A stretch of DNA of 64,000 nucleotides, from contig JAADDD010000001.1 of NCBI GenBank assembly GCA_013154095.1, positions 62,001 to 126,000 on the forward strand. Direction: 5' to 3'. The notes below the pieces were generated by a model. The model was given only the letters and a program-made list of their open reading frames with translations. It was not told the DNA's origin and did not search any database. This stretch comes from a bacterium (GTDB taxonomy: Archaea; JAADDD01). Below are positions 49,236 through 57,888 of this stretch, piece after piece (the stretch's first letter is position 1; every line of letters starts with the position of its first letter). The position numbers were made by a program, and so were the translations under genes.

Positions 49236-50603
49236 GTGCGCCAGCTGATCTATAACACTTTTTCGCGCAGCTACGAAGAGTTTGTTCCTGCAGATCCGCG
49301 GCTAGTAAAAGTATATGTTTGCGGACCAACACCCTACGATTTCTCTCATATAGGTCACGGAAGAACGTTTGCTTTCTTCGACACAGCAATCCGGTGGCTA
49401 AGAGAGTCGGGCTACACTGTGCTCTACGTAATGAACATTACTGACATTGACGACAAGATGATAAAAAGGAGCGCCGAACTAGGCATTTCCTGGGAAGAGT
49501 TCAAGGAATACATGACAAGGGAGTTCTTCTACGATATGGAGCTGCTCAACGTTCACGCAGTCTCGCTCTACGTGCGCGCAACAGACGTGATTCCTGAAAT
49601 AATATCGTTTGTCCAGCAGCTGCTCGACAAGGGCATAGCCTACGTTACTTCGGACGGAGTATACCTCGAGGTATCCCAGCTCAGCGACTACGGTAGGCTA
49701 GCAGGCGTGCGGCTAGAAGAGCTCACGCACCACAGGATTGAGCCAAGCCCCTACAAGAAGCATCCCGCAGACTTTGCTCTCTGGAAGTTCAAGAAACCTG
49801 GAGAGCCGAGCTGGCAGGCTCCTTGGGGAGAAGGCAGGCCTGGCTGGCACATCGAGTGCGCCGCGATGATTCTCAGGTACTTGGGCGGGCAAGTAGACAT
49901 CCATGGCGGAGGAGCAGATCTAATCTTTCCTCACCACGAAAACGAGCGCGCAGAAATGCTGGCGCTTACAGGCAAGGAAATTGCCCGTTACTGGATGCAC
50001 GTTGCCATGGTAAAGGTAGAAGGAGAAAAGATGAGCAAGTCGCTCGGAAATATTGTGCCGCTCAGGCAGCTAGTCAAAGAAGCTGGCACGGTTGCTGCCC
50101 GCTGGTACCTGCTCTCTGCCCACTACCGCAAGCCCCTAGACTTTTCTTGGGACGAAGTAGACAAGTACAAGAAACTTGTCCAGCGTCTAAGAGCAGTAGA
50201 GCAATTACTGTCAGACGTGGACGCAGAGATTCCTAGAAAACCTTTGCCAGAAAGCTTGCAGGAGCTCCTAGAAAAAATTTATTCTGCTCTAGCCAACGAC
50301 TTCGATACCCCTGTTGCTCTAGCCAACTTCTATTCGCTTCTCACTGAAGCAGAAAAGCAGGCAGAAAACCTGGAAAATGAACAAAAAGTCCTGCTCCTGC
50401 ACCACTATACCAGAATTGCTCGTGTTTTTGGTTTCTTGCTTCCAGGAGCATATCTAGAACGAAAGCTGCTACAAATAATTGCTGCTGTACGTGACCAGCT
50501 TCGAGAACGAAAGCTGTACGAGCTTTCTGATGCTATAAGAGCAGAACTTATAAAGTTAGGCTACAGAGTAGTAGACACTGCTAAAGGCTCGAAAATCTAC
50601 TAA
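49236..50603 (+). CDS. cysS: Cysteinyl-tRNA synthetase
   Basis: About 455 residues from GTG 49236 ([16 protein letters not shown]), the family-like start; the longer frame runs back into the CPBP gene. The class I motifs are [10 protein letters not shown] (HIGH) near 30 and EKMSKSLGN (KMSKS) near 265. Zinc ligands include CGPTPYD, HIECAAM and HHENERA. The stop is immediately followed (3 nt) by the first C box of a C/D sRNA array. Confidence 0.96.
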   Translation: MRQLIYNTFSRSYEEFVPADPRLVKVYVCGPTPYDFSHIGHGRTFAFFDTAIRWLRESGYTVLYVMNITDIDDKMIKRSAELGISWEEFKEYMTREFFYDMELLNVHAVSLYVRATDVIPEIISFVQQLLDKGIAYVTSDGVYLEVSQLSDYGRLAGVRLEELTHHRIEPSPYKKHPADFALWKFKKPGEPSWQAPWGEGRPGWHIECAAMILRYLGGQVDIHGGGADLIFPHHENERAEMLALTGKEIARYWMHVAMVKVEGEKMSKSLGNIVPLRQLVKEAGTVAARWYLLSAHYRKPLDFSWDEVDKYKKLVQRLRAVEQLLSDVDAEIPRKPLPESLQELLEKIYSALANDFDTPVALANFYSLLTEAEKQAENLENEQKVLLLHHYTRIARVFGFLLPGAYLERKLLQIIAAVRDQLRERKLYELSDAIRAELIKLGYRVVDTAKGSKIY

Positions 50604-50689
50604 ACAGTGATGAGCCCTAGGCTTCAGCTGAGCAGTGATGAACCTCGCCGTTCCTGAAAATGTGATGACACTCGTTACAGCTGAAAACA
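50604..50689 (+). ncRNA. Triple C/D-box guide sRNA array
   Basis: Three C boxes GTGATGA (50607-50613, 50635-50641, 50662-50668) alternate with three D boxes CTGA (50628-50631, 50654-50657, 50681-50684). Guides are 14, 12 and 12 nt, and linkers are 3 and 4 nt. Guide 2 pairs over 8 bp with 23S 22115-22122 (predicted Gm 22119). Guide 3 pairs over 9 bp with 22122-22130 (predicted Am 22124). Guide 1 has only an 8-nt match (GCCTAGGG near 21233) in the wrong register. No room for a promoter after cysS, so it is probably processed from the cysS transcript. The next start codon is 5 nt after the last D box. Confidence 0.9.
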
Positions 50690-51328
50690 ATGAAAATAAA
50701 GCTGGAAAGCGAGTACAAGGTAAAAATAAACGAAAAAACACTGCAAGAATTATCGAACTACGAGAAGCTAAAAGACTTGCTTACTAGTGCGGCTAAAGCC
50801 ATCAATGCAGAGCCGCAATTCTTAAAATTTTATAAAACGGAAAAAGAGGAGCTATATTTTGATACCAAGGATCGCAGACTCAAGGCAAGTTTCATTTCTT
50901 TGCGGTTAGATACTGTTTCTCGTATTCTTACTGCAAAGGTCCGCATTTTTAGCAACGGTGCGCTCAAGGAGTCTGTAGAATACAGCAGCAGGCTCACGCA
51001 CCAAGAAGCAGAGCAGGTACTTGCGCGTCCGTCAGCTGTGCTCGACTTTCTCGCAAGAGAGCTCCGGCAGGCAATCCTGCAACGTGCTAGACCAGAAGAG
51101 CTAGTCATTGCTTCTAAGATTACTACTTCGCCGAGAAACGCTGTACAGCTAGCGCTCCGGACAAGCAAACAGAAAGTGCTGCTAGAGCTGCTGCTAGACA
51201 GGAAGATCCTGCACGACTATATTTCAGGCACTACACGGCGCTTCTGCATGCTAGAGCTGGAGCACCTGAAAGGCAGCAAGCGCCTCTTCTGCGAGTTTGT
51301 CTTGGAGTTTCTGCGCCACGTGAGGTAA
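50690..51328 (+). CDS. CYTH-like (triphosphate tunnel) domain protein
   Basis: 212 residues. The start ESEYKVKI resembles the CYTH ExExK signature. ELYFDTKDRRLKASFISLRLD resembles the YFDT...L...LRLR strand pair, and later strands carry alternating Lys/Arg and Glu (TAKVRIFS, CMLELEHL, CEFVLEFL). CYTH proteins hydrolyse or cyclise triphosphates in a beta tunnel. The match is partial and the family call tentative. The start codon lies 5 nt after the sRNA array. Confidence 0.5.
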   Translation: MKIKLESEYKVKINEKTLQELSNYEKLKDLLTSAAKAINAEPQFLKFYKTEKEELYFDTKDRRLKASFISLRLDTVSRILTAKVRIFSNGALKESVEYSSRLTHQEAEQVLARPSAVLDFLARELRQAILQRARPEELVIASKITTSPRNAVQLALRTSKQKVLLELLLDRKILHDYISGTTRRFCMLELEHLKGSKRLFCEFVLEFLRHVR

Positions 51329-51345
51329 AACATTTATTTAATTTA

Positions 51346-53229
51346 TTGATAATTTCTAGAATGCAGCAAGTTCTGCTAAAGTTGCCTGTACGCTCATTCG
51401 AGGAATTGCTGAACCTAGAAAGGAGCAAGCTGCTAGCCCTGCTAGACCAAATTAGCGGCCAACTAAAGCAGAGCTTTCCAGAAATTTACTCGCTGGTAGA
51501 TAAAGTTGCTGGTAATGAGCAGCGACTGCTGCGCAGGCAAGCTCTACGTCTGTTGTTCTTGCAGCTAACCCCTCCACTGTCTTGCTCTGGGGTTTTGCTG
51601 CTGCGAAGGCTGCGCGAGCTAGAAAGAGAACTTGGCCTCGAGCACGTTGAGCGCATAGGGATGAAGAAATTCTGTAGCGCAGAGAGGCTCTACGCTCGGC
51701 TAAGACTCAACTTTGGCGCGCGGGTAGACAGGCAGGTAGCAGAATGCTGCGCGAAGCTGCTCAGAATTACTTATTACTGGAACAAGGAACAGGTGCAGCG
51801 CAGACCAGTGAAGGGTAAGACGTTCAGCTGGCAGCTTTCCCTGCTGTTCTTTTCTCGTCTGCCAGGAATTGCTCTGCTCAGAAAAACAGTCAAGGACTAC
51901 CTTTTCTTTTCTTCGTTGTTCTATTTCTTGCTTGGGATGGACTTCTTAGCCAATGCTTCGCTTGTCTTTGCCTATTTATCTTTGTATGATCGGCAAGCAA
52001 GAGAGCTCTATGCTTCGCTCAAGGATCCAGAAAAGTTCATGCAGAAGCTAGATGAACTTCCAGGACTGCCGCTGCTTGGCTCGCTTATCGACGCTAACCT
52101 TGCTCCAGAAGAGCTGCTCGCGTGGCAGCTTATCCTGCTCTGGATATACTGCGAGCAGCCAAGCCTGGATAAGTTGCTGGAAGACCCAAGAAACTGGCTA
52201 AACGTAGAGTTTCTGCAGCAACTAGATGCAGGTCTCTGGTTGCTGCCTGCACTCTGGCTGCCGAAGTACAGGCAGCAGTACAAAAAGAGCGATGCACACC
52301 TAAAAGCATTCCTGCTCCAGGTCTTGCAGCAAGGCGACTACACCGAAGAAGGCTCCAAGCTTACGCTTTACTTGCCTGCACCAGTGCTAGAAGCTAAGAA
52401 AATTTCTTACGAGCAAGTTCAGCGCTTTCTTCGCTCGCGTGGCCTGTACATACTTACTATAATTCCGCGCAAGCAGCACACTCTCTACTCCTTATATATA
52501 CTGAAGGCCACAGCTTCAGAATTCCTAGAAGCTCTTACAAGTAATGTAAGAGCAGAAGAAATTTTTAGCAAGAAAGAAATCGCTGAGCTGATAAATAAGG
52601 ATGTACGAGAGCTGCTACATCTTGCAGAGAAGTGCAGAGAGCTGCTCGATGCTACAAAAAGATCGCTAAAGCCAATAAAGGTGCTTGCCTACTTCAAGAA
52701 AGGGGGCGCTGCGATGTACTTGGCAAAAGAAGTATTCAACAAAGACTACAGGTTTGCCTGCAAGCTCCTAGCTTTAAGCTACGCTGACAGATTACCCAAG
52801 ATTGTGCTAGAACTGCTGGAAGGCAAAGATGTTGCGGAAGTGCTGGCAGGCGCAGCAAGGCTAACGGACGAAGAAAACCTGCCGCTCGACGTGCTGCTTG
52901 TCCAGGATCCGCTCCTCCTGGCCTTGCCGTTTATCGCGTACAGGAACATCCACGTAGTCGAAGAAGTGTGCTTTATTATGCACAAGATACTGGCCTCCTG
53001 GAACAGCTACGGCGAGCTCGCAGAAAGAATTGCTGACTGCTACTTTACCCGCTACGTGCTCAGGCAGCGCCAGAGCAGGACGAAACTGAACGTGCTGCTG
53101 GCAAAGCTTTCTCGGGAGCTCAACGTTGATTCCACTAAACTGCTGCTCTTGGCTTGTCTAGCTATACGCTACAGACATTCGTTTAATCTGCCTAACATTT
53201 TGCAGCAAGTTTTTAGCTACTGGAAGTAG
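51346..53229 (+). CDS. Large helical orphan protein
   Basis: 627 residues, nearly continuous helix rich in Leu, Arg and Gln, with hydrophobic helices at about 165-215 (FFSRLPGIALL, FFSSLFYFLLG). A possible small mixed domain occurs near 355-390 (YLPAPVLEAKKISYEQ, LYILTIIPRKQHTLYSLYIL). No motif recognised. A 105-bp gap downstream to the convergent ThyX-like gene shows nothing notable. Confidence 0.6.
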   Translation: MIISRMQQVLLKLPVRSFEELLNLERSKLLALLDQISGQLKQSFPEIYSLVDKVAGNEQRLLRRQALRLLFLQLTPPLSCSGVLLLRRLRELERELGLEHVERIGMKKFCSAERLYARLRLNFGARVDRQVAECCAKLLRITYYWNKEQVQRRPVKGKTFSWQLSLLFFSRLPGIALLRKTVKDYLFFSSLFYFLLGMDFLANASLVFAYLSLYDRQARELYASLKDPEKFMQKLDELPGLPLLGSLIDANLAPEELLAWQLILLWIYCEQPSLDKLLEDPRNWLNVEFLQQLDAGLWLLPALWLPKYRQQYKKSDAHLKAFLLQVLQQGDYTEEGSKLTLYLPAPVLEAKKISYEQVQRFLRSRGLYILTIIPRKQHTLYSLYILKATASEFLEALTSNVRAEEIFSKKEIAELINKDVRELLHLAEKCRELLDATKRSLKPIKVLAYFKKGGAAMYLAKEVFNKDYRFACKLLALSYADRLPKIVLELLEGKDVAEVLAGAARLTDEENLPLDVLLVQDPLLLALPFIAYRNIHVVEEVCFIMHKILASWNSYGELAERIADCYFTRYVLRQRQSRTKLNVLLAKLSRELNVDSTKLLLLACLAIRYRHSFNLPNILQQVFSYWK

Positions 53230-53334
53230 CGCGAGAAAGCCGGAATTTTTCAGAAATTTCATTAATTGAGCAGGAAATACCAGGACTGCGCAGTCATAAA
53301 CTAAAATTCAGCTAAAAGTATAAAACTTAAAGAT

Positions 53335-54687
53335 TTAGGTAAAAAGTTTTTGCCAAATTCTTTCGTATATCTTGCAGCCGTACTTTTCTCTCCTTTCTTT
53401 AGGTTCTGGACAGAACCCACAAACACACTTCGGCAGCGGCATGCCTTCAATTTCTAGAATTTCTCTCACTTCTGGCAGCACCTTTGGCAGCTGCCTTACT
53501 CTTGCCTGGATTTCGTGCTCTGCGACGCTGCAGGCACGGATAGAGTAGAACATGAAGGGTCCGCGCAGGTGGTTCAAGTTGAGCACTATCCTGTTATTAA
53601 TAATAATGTTCTGCGGAATAAGATAGATCGCCAGCTCCTTGCCCACCTCTTCTTTGTATTTCTCGTACAGCTCGAGAGACTCGTAGGTTAGATCTATGTA
53701 TTCTTTCAGCAGCTCTTCTTTCTGCTGGACTACAGGAGGAATGTGGATCCTGTTCTCGTCCTTCAGCGCTTTCTCTGCAGCCTTGTAAATGCTCTCGGGT
53801 TTTTGCAGCACTGATCGGTGCCTCTTCAGCTCGTTCTGGCACGATATAGAGCAAGGGAAGTTCAGCTCGACTATGTATTTCTCGGCATGCTCAGCGCAGA
53901 GCCTGCCCAGCTGCCTAGCATTCTTGCGGAACTCTTCTTCTCCACAAGGCCTGAAGCTGCGCAGTAGCTGAGAAATTTCTGCGAGCGCTTCGTCCAGCTC
54001 GTAGCTGCACTTTTCCAGCACTTCTAGTCTAGGTTCTTGCGGCAATTCTCTTTCGTTGAATATCTGCGGAATCAAGTAATTTATCTGCGGGCTTTGCTTG
54101 CAGGCCTCCCAAACAGCGCGCAGCGATTCTGGAATGCGCCTGTCTATTTCTTCTAGCACCTGCTTCACCTCGCGCGGCACAGGTTCCTGCTCTGCTAGCT
54201 TGAGTGCATGCGCCAGCGCGTCCAGCGAGAGCGCCATTACTAGGTGCGTGGGCGTGCCCAGCGGAAGGATGCGTCTGCCCATCTCGAAGCCGCGCACACC
54301 ACCAATTTCTACTACCTTTTTGTAGAACTCGAAGCGCCTGCGCACGTTTTTCTCTATATCTTCTCTTCTAAGCTCTTTTGGTAGCACTGATATGTCTGTT
54401 AGCGTAAATCGTTGTGAACGAACTAAGTAGCTGCCATAAGGAATGGCAGTGAAGAAGAAATCAAGCACTCGGCTTCCTTGCAGCTTCACTAATACATGAG
54501 GAGTTGTTTGCAAGGAAGCAAAGCCTCGGCGAATCAGGTATAGCAGCGTTTTAACGTACTCTTCTCTCTCTTCTAAGAACTTCTGCGAGGCAGTGCTCAT
54601 CGTGGCAGCAGCCAGCACTTTCTCGTCTTTGGGCAAGTGGTCAAGAACCTCTACTTGCAGGTACTGCTCTAGCGGATAAACGGTCAT
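53335..54687 (-). CDS. Long ThyX-like (flavin-dependent thymidylate synthase family) protein with duplicated domain
   Basis: 450 residues, about twice the usual 220-250. The C-terminal half has the ThyX signature: ELKRHRSVLQKPESIY (RHRxxS near 289-292), then LIPQNIIINNRIVLNLNHLR, then SIRACSVAEHEIQARVRQL. The N-terminal half has a weaker copy (FFTAIPYGSYLVRSQRFT; RILPLGTPTHLVMALSLDAL) without RHR. Cysteines near the end (CVCGFCPEP) are extra. ThyX makes dTMP using folate and FAD. The duplicated layout could have changed function. Confidence 0.7.
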   Translation of the reverse strand: MTVYPLEQYLQVEVLDHLPKDEKVLAAATMSTASQKFLEEREEYVKTLLYLIRRGFASLQTTPHVLVKLQGSRVLDFFFTAIPYGSYLVRSQRFTLTDISVLPKELRREDIEKNVRRRFEFYKKVVEIGGVRGFEMGRRILPLGTPTHLVMALSLDALAHALKLAEQEPVPREVKQVLEEIDRRIPESLRAVWEACKQSPQINYLIPQIFNERELPQEPRLEVLEKCSYELDEALAEISQLLRSFRPCGEEEFRKNARQLGRLCAEHAEKYIVELNFPCSISCQNELKRHRSVLQKPESIYKAAEKALKDENRIHIPPVVQQKEELLKEYIDLTYESLELYEKYKEEVGKELAIYLIPQNIIINNRIVLNLNHLRGPFMFYSIRACSVAEHEIQARVRQLPKVLPEVREILEIEGMPLPKCVCGFCPEPKERREKYGCKIYERIWQKLFT

Positions 54688-54713
54688 AGTAAAATCGCTT
54701 GCACTACTATTTA

Positions 54714-55394
54714 TTAACTTTGCAGTCTTTTAAGCAGCCGCAGCAGCTCTAGTCTTGCTGGCACAGCGTACCTTTTTCTGCCGCGCAGCTCCAGCCTTAC
54801 CGCGCCGAGCTGCTCCAAGAACTTTACCTGGGCAAGCACGCTCGAGGCAGGCAAGCCAGTCCTTCTTGCCAGTTCTTGGAGATGGATCTCTCCGGCTAGC
54901 AGCACCTCGAGCAATTTCGGCGAAACCTTTCTCAGTCCGCCAACAAGCTGCGCCAGCTCTGCGAGCGGCAGCTCCACGAAAAAGCTGGGCACATCGAGTA
55001 TTTCTAGATATGCATAAGCGCGCACATCAAACTTTCCACTTATATATAATAAATAGGAAAATAATGACAAATATATATTTAATAATCTAATACCGCCGCC
55101 GAGAATGACCTCTACTGATCTTGCCTGGCGGGCTTCTAGTTCGTCGAGCAGCCTGCAGGCACAGCGCTCGAAGCAGGCCAGCTCTTCTTGGCCTAGCTCT
55201 ACAGGCACTGTTTTTATGCCGGCAATGCGTAATATATTCTGGAGGTTTTCGCAGACCTTTTTGCTGCGCATGTAGCCCTGGTCATCTAGCCTGCAGAGCA
55301 GGAGTAGTACGTGTTCTGCTCCGCGCAGGAGACCATCGCTGAGAGCGCGGACCACGAAGCGCTCATCGAAGCCCAGAGGACAGAGCACGAGCAT
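54714..55394 (-). CDS. csa3: Csa3-type CRISPR regulator (CARF plus HTH)
   Basis: About 226 residues from ATG 55394 (MLVLCPLGFDERFVVRALSD). The N-terminal Rossmann-like CARF domain has LCPLGFDE and, near 100, EVILGGGIRLLNIYLSLFS, where GGGIR resembles the ligand-binding loop. The C-terminal winged helix is LLAGEIHLQELARRTGLPAS. Csa3 proteins control cas genes and adaptation in type I-A systems, responding to cyclic oligoadenylate. It is divergent from the interference operon and shares a mirrored promoter element with it. It contains a 55-bp AT-rich patch at 55034-55090. Confidence 0.88.
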   Translation of the reverse strand: MLVLCPLGFDERFVVRALSDGLLRGAEHVLLLLCRLDDQGYMRSKKVCENLQNILRIAGIKTVPVELGQEELACFERCACRLLDELEARQARSVEVILGGGIRLLNIYLSLFSYLLYISGKFDVRAYAYLEILDVPSFFVELPLAELAQLVGGLRKVSPKLLEVLLAGEIHLQELARRTGLPASSVLAQVKFLEQLGAVRLELRGRKRYAVPARLELLRLLKRLQS

Positions 55395-55519
55395 TTTGCA
55401 ACTGTTTCTCTGAATGATATTTAAAGCTATTTTTATCTTATTCAAGCGTTCTGTATGATTTATAAATTATTCACGTGGTATGAAAAGTTTTAAGTATCAT
55501 TCAGCAATTATTCATCGAA
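55395..55519. promoter_or_regulatory. Mirrored divergent promoter/operator between csa3 and the cas operon
   Basis: Each promoter carries the same composite element pointing at its gene: TTTAAATATCATTCAG (minus strand, 55425-55410) before csa3 and TTTTAAGTATCATTCAG (plus strand, 55488-55504) before csa5. The CTGAATGATA/TATCATTCAG arms are a perfect 10-bp inverted repeat. In both cases the TATA part centres about 28-29 bp before the start codon, fitting leaderless mRNAs, and the TCATTCAG part lies between TATA and start. A natural guess is Csa3 binding and auto-regulation. Confidence 0.7.
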
Positions 55520-55855
55520 ATGCCGGTGAACCGCTCGCTCTGCGAGAAGCTGGCAAAGATTCTGGCAGAAGCCGCACTGAAGAGAGAAGACAACGAAGTT
55601 GAGCTGTGCAATCTCGGCTACCTTGACAGGCTGGCGCATGCTCCCGCGAAGCACGTTGCGCTCTACTACCTCTACGAAGCACTAAGAGACTATGCTGCAA
55701 AAATCAGAAAAGAGGGTAAAAGCATTGTTGAACTCAGAGAAGAAGATACTAGATTGCTCGACGAACTTGCTGCTGCTGATCCAAAAGAAATGCGTCAGTT
55801 GCTTGCTTACATAGCAGCTAAAGCATTGATGTATGCGATGCGTGAGGTGAAATGA
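55520..55855 (+). CDS. csa5: Csa5 (Cas11a) small subunit of type I-A Cascade
   Basis: 111 residues, all helical: YLDRLAHAPAKHVALYYLYE in the middle and ADPKEMRQLLAYIAAKALMY at the end. Size, helical content and position directly before cas7 in a type I-A operon are those of Csa5, which stabilises the R-loop. Sequence alone is weak; context carries the call. Overlaps cas7 by 4 bp. Confidence 0.75.
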   Translation: MPVNRSLCEKLAKILAEAALKREDNEVELCNLGYLDRLAHAPAKHVALYYLYEALRDYAAKIRKEGKSIVELREEDTRLLDELAAADPKEMRQLLAYIAAKALMYAMREVK

Positions 55856-57060
55856 TGTTTGTGAGCATAAGGGCTAGGCTCATAGTGAATGTAGATGCGC
55901 TAAATATGGCAGAATCTGTAGGAAACTACGTGAAGCACAGGAAAGTGCCTGTAATTAATCCAAGAACCTACACTGTGCACTTCGTGCCTGCGATCTCTGG
56001 CGAATCTATCGCGCACCGCTACCAGGAAATACTAGTAGACGAAGCAAAAAAGAGAGGACTGCCTGTCTGCAAGCTCTGCGGAAAGAAAAGATTCCTGAAA
56101 TCAACCAACAAGCAGATAATTTCAGCCAGTTTCGGCAATGTACCTGCATTTTCTAGTTGTCATGAAGTAGAAAAATTCATCATAGAGAACTGTGTAGTCG
56201 AAGACATTGGCGGTTTTCTCGTTGCAGAAAATCTAGGAAAGAACATAGAGAATGTTAAGCGCACCAGCAATTTCTACACTGGCTACATGATTCCTGTCTA
56301 TGAAATTCTAGAGGACAGCATCACCGAGCCACAGCTGCACATGCGCTATGCTCTTGGTCTAGGCGAACTAATGAAAGAGTCGCAGATGATCTACTACGTT
56401 GAAGTTGCCAGCGCAATATATCGCTTCAGCTTTGATCTGGACACGCAGTACATCGGCAAGACTGCTTTCGAGAAAGTCGAAGAGCTAGCCGACAGGCAGC
56501 GACGCGTGGAGCTGGCCTGCAGTGCACTGCTCCAGCTGCTCAGGGAACTTGACTTCGGCGCGAAGCGCACCAGGTTCTTGCCAGTGCTCAAGCCAGAATC
56601 CATGATGGCAGCAATCAGCCCTGCTGCCTGGACTGTGCCGAGCGCGTTCACTGCGAGCTACTTCGAGGAAACGCTGAAGAAGAGAGAAAGGTTCGGGAAG
56701 GAAGTGAAGCTCCTTGCGTATGTTGATCAGCTAATGCTAGAGGATACAAGTCAGTATGTGCAGCAAACAACAAAAGAGCTGCTAGCACAGTTCTATAAAG
56801 CGCTAGAAGAATTCATTGAATTGCTGAAGTCTAAGGGAGATGCAGACAAGCTAGACATAGACAAGATAAAGAAAGAATGGTTAGAAAGCTTTGTTAAGCG
56901 CAGACTAGACGAGCTAGCTAACTCCAGAGACCTAAGATATGCTTCGTGTGTGGCTAGAAAGTACGCCGAGGCAAAAGAAAAGCTGGAGAAGAGCGGTGTT
57001 CCTGTCTACACTGACTACTCTGAATTCCTTGCAGCGCTGCAGGAGCACATCAAGGAGTGA
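55852..57060 (+). CDS. cas7: Cas7 (Csa2/DevR family) Cascade backbone subunit
   Basis: 402 residues. It begins VSIRARLIVNVDALNMAESV and NYVKHRKVPVI, with VHFVPAISGESIAHRYQEIL, the typical Csa2 start that binds crRNA with an RRM-like fold. CKLCGKKRF is a Cys pair, and VKRTSNFYTGYMIPV and AWTVPSAFTASYFE are other family segments. Several copies polymerise along the crRNA. Four bp after its stop comes cas5. Confidence 0.93.
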   Translation: MMFVSIRARLIVNVDALNMAESVGNYVKHRKVPVINPRTYTVHFVPAISGESIAHRYQEILVDEAKKRGLPVCKLCGKKRFLKSTNKQIISASFGNVPAFSSCHEVEKFIIENCVVEDIGGFLVAENLGKNIENVKRTSNFYTGYMIPVYEILEDSITEPQLHMRYALGLGELMKESQMIYYVEVASAIYRFSFDLDTQYIGKTAFEKVEELADRQRRVELACSALLQLLRELDFGAKRTRFLPVLKPESMMAAISPAAWTVPSAFTASYFEETLKKRERFGKEVKLLAYVDQLMLEDTSQYVQQTTKELLAQFYKALEEFIELLKSKGDADKLDIDKIKKEWLESFVKRRLDELANSRDLRYASCVARKYAEAKEKLEKSGVPVYTDYSEFLAALQEHIKE

Positions 57061-57063
57061 GCC

Positions 57064-57888
57064 ATGTCTCTGGGCTTCCTGGTAGAAGTAGAGTTTGACT
57101 GGGGATACCAGTGCAAGGTGGCTGGTCTCAGTCGCGGCTCTGCCGCCTATCTTTATCCTCCACCTACTTCTATTCTTGGCGCGCTGGCAGAAAGCATTGC
57201 CAGAAAAGAAGGACTAGGAGAAAAGCAAGGACTTGCTGTATTAGACGAGCTGGGCAAGCACTTGCTTGCTCTTGGAATAAGACCAGTCAACTGTATGCCA
57301 ATCAAGTTTTCCGACATTTCTCGAATAATAACAGTGAAAATAACTAGTGGTCAGCGCTTTCCGCATCCAGAACTGCACAGCTTTGATGCTCCTGCAATAG
57401 CAAAAACAATGCTTTCTCCTGTTACTGTAGACGAGAAAGCTCCACTACTGTGCATTGTTCTTGTCTTTGACACGGAAAAAATAGTAGTTGACAAGAGAGA
57501 AATTCTGCTAGAGGAAGAGTACTTCTGGCGCATCCATAGAATAGGAAGCAAGGAAAGCAGAGTAAGTGTTCTAGAAGTAAAAGAAAAAGAAGCAGAAATT
57601 GTGCAGCAGAAAAACCTTGTCCTGCGTGCAAGTTTTCCTCTAATGGGAGTAGATGTAAAGCAAGAATATGGCAGGTGGCTCACCGAAGTCTACCTTGATC
57701 CGGCAAGCCTGAACTACAGGCGCACTCTCAGTGCCTGCTACCAGTGCTTCACCAGCGAGCAATTCATTGCCTACAAGCTGCCTGTGCTCGAGCCAGGAAA
57801 AGAACCTCAATGTATTGTCGAGCTCGAGAAAGGCGCTGCATACAAAGTAGAGAACGAGGTCGTGGTGGGCAGGCCATGCTCCCAGTAA
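57064..57888 (+). CDS. cas5a: Cas5 (type I-A) Cascade subunit
   Basis: 274 residues. LVEVEFDWGYQCKVAGLSRG, then YLYPPPTSILGALAESIARKEG, is the Cas5a N-terminal RAMP start with its PP-T-x-G-A-L motif. The glycine-rich end VELEKGAAYKVENEVVVGRP closes the fold. Cas5 caps the 5' handle of crRNA. Overlaps the next gene by 13 bp. Confidence 0.9.
   Translation: MSLGFLVEVEFDWGYQCKVAGLSRGSAAYLYPPPTSILGALAESIARKEGLGEKQGLAVLDELGKHLLALGIRPVNCMPIKFSDISRIITVKITSGQRFPHPELHSFDAPAIAKTMLSPVTVDEKAPLLCIVLVFDTEKIVVDKREILLEEEYFWRIHRIGSKESRVSVLEVKEKEAEIVQQKNLVLRASFPLMGVDVKQEYGRWLTEVYLDPASLNYRRTLSACYQCFTSEQFIAYKLPVLEPGKEPQCIVELEKGAAYKVENEVVVGRPCSQ

Noticed and set aside
53230..53334. Possible small RNA or terminator in the 105-bp convergent gap
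   Set aside because: No C/D boxes, no stable hairpin followed by a T-run, and no complementarity noticed.
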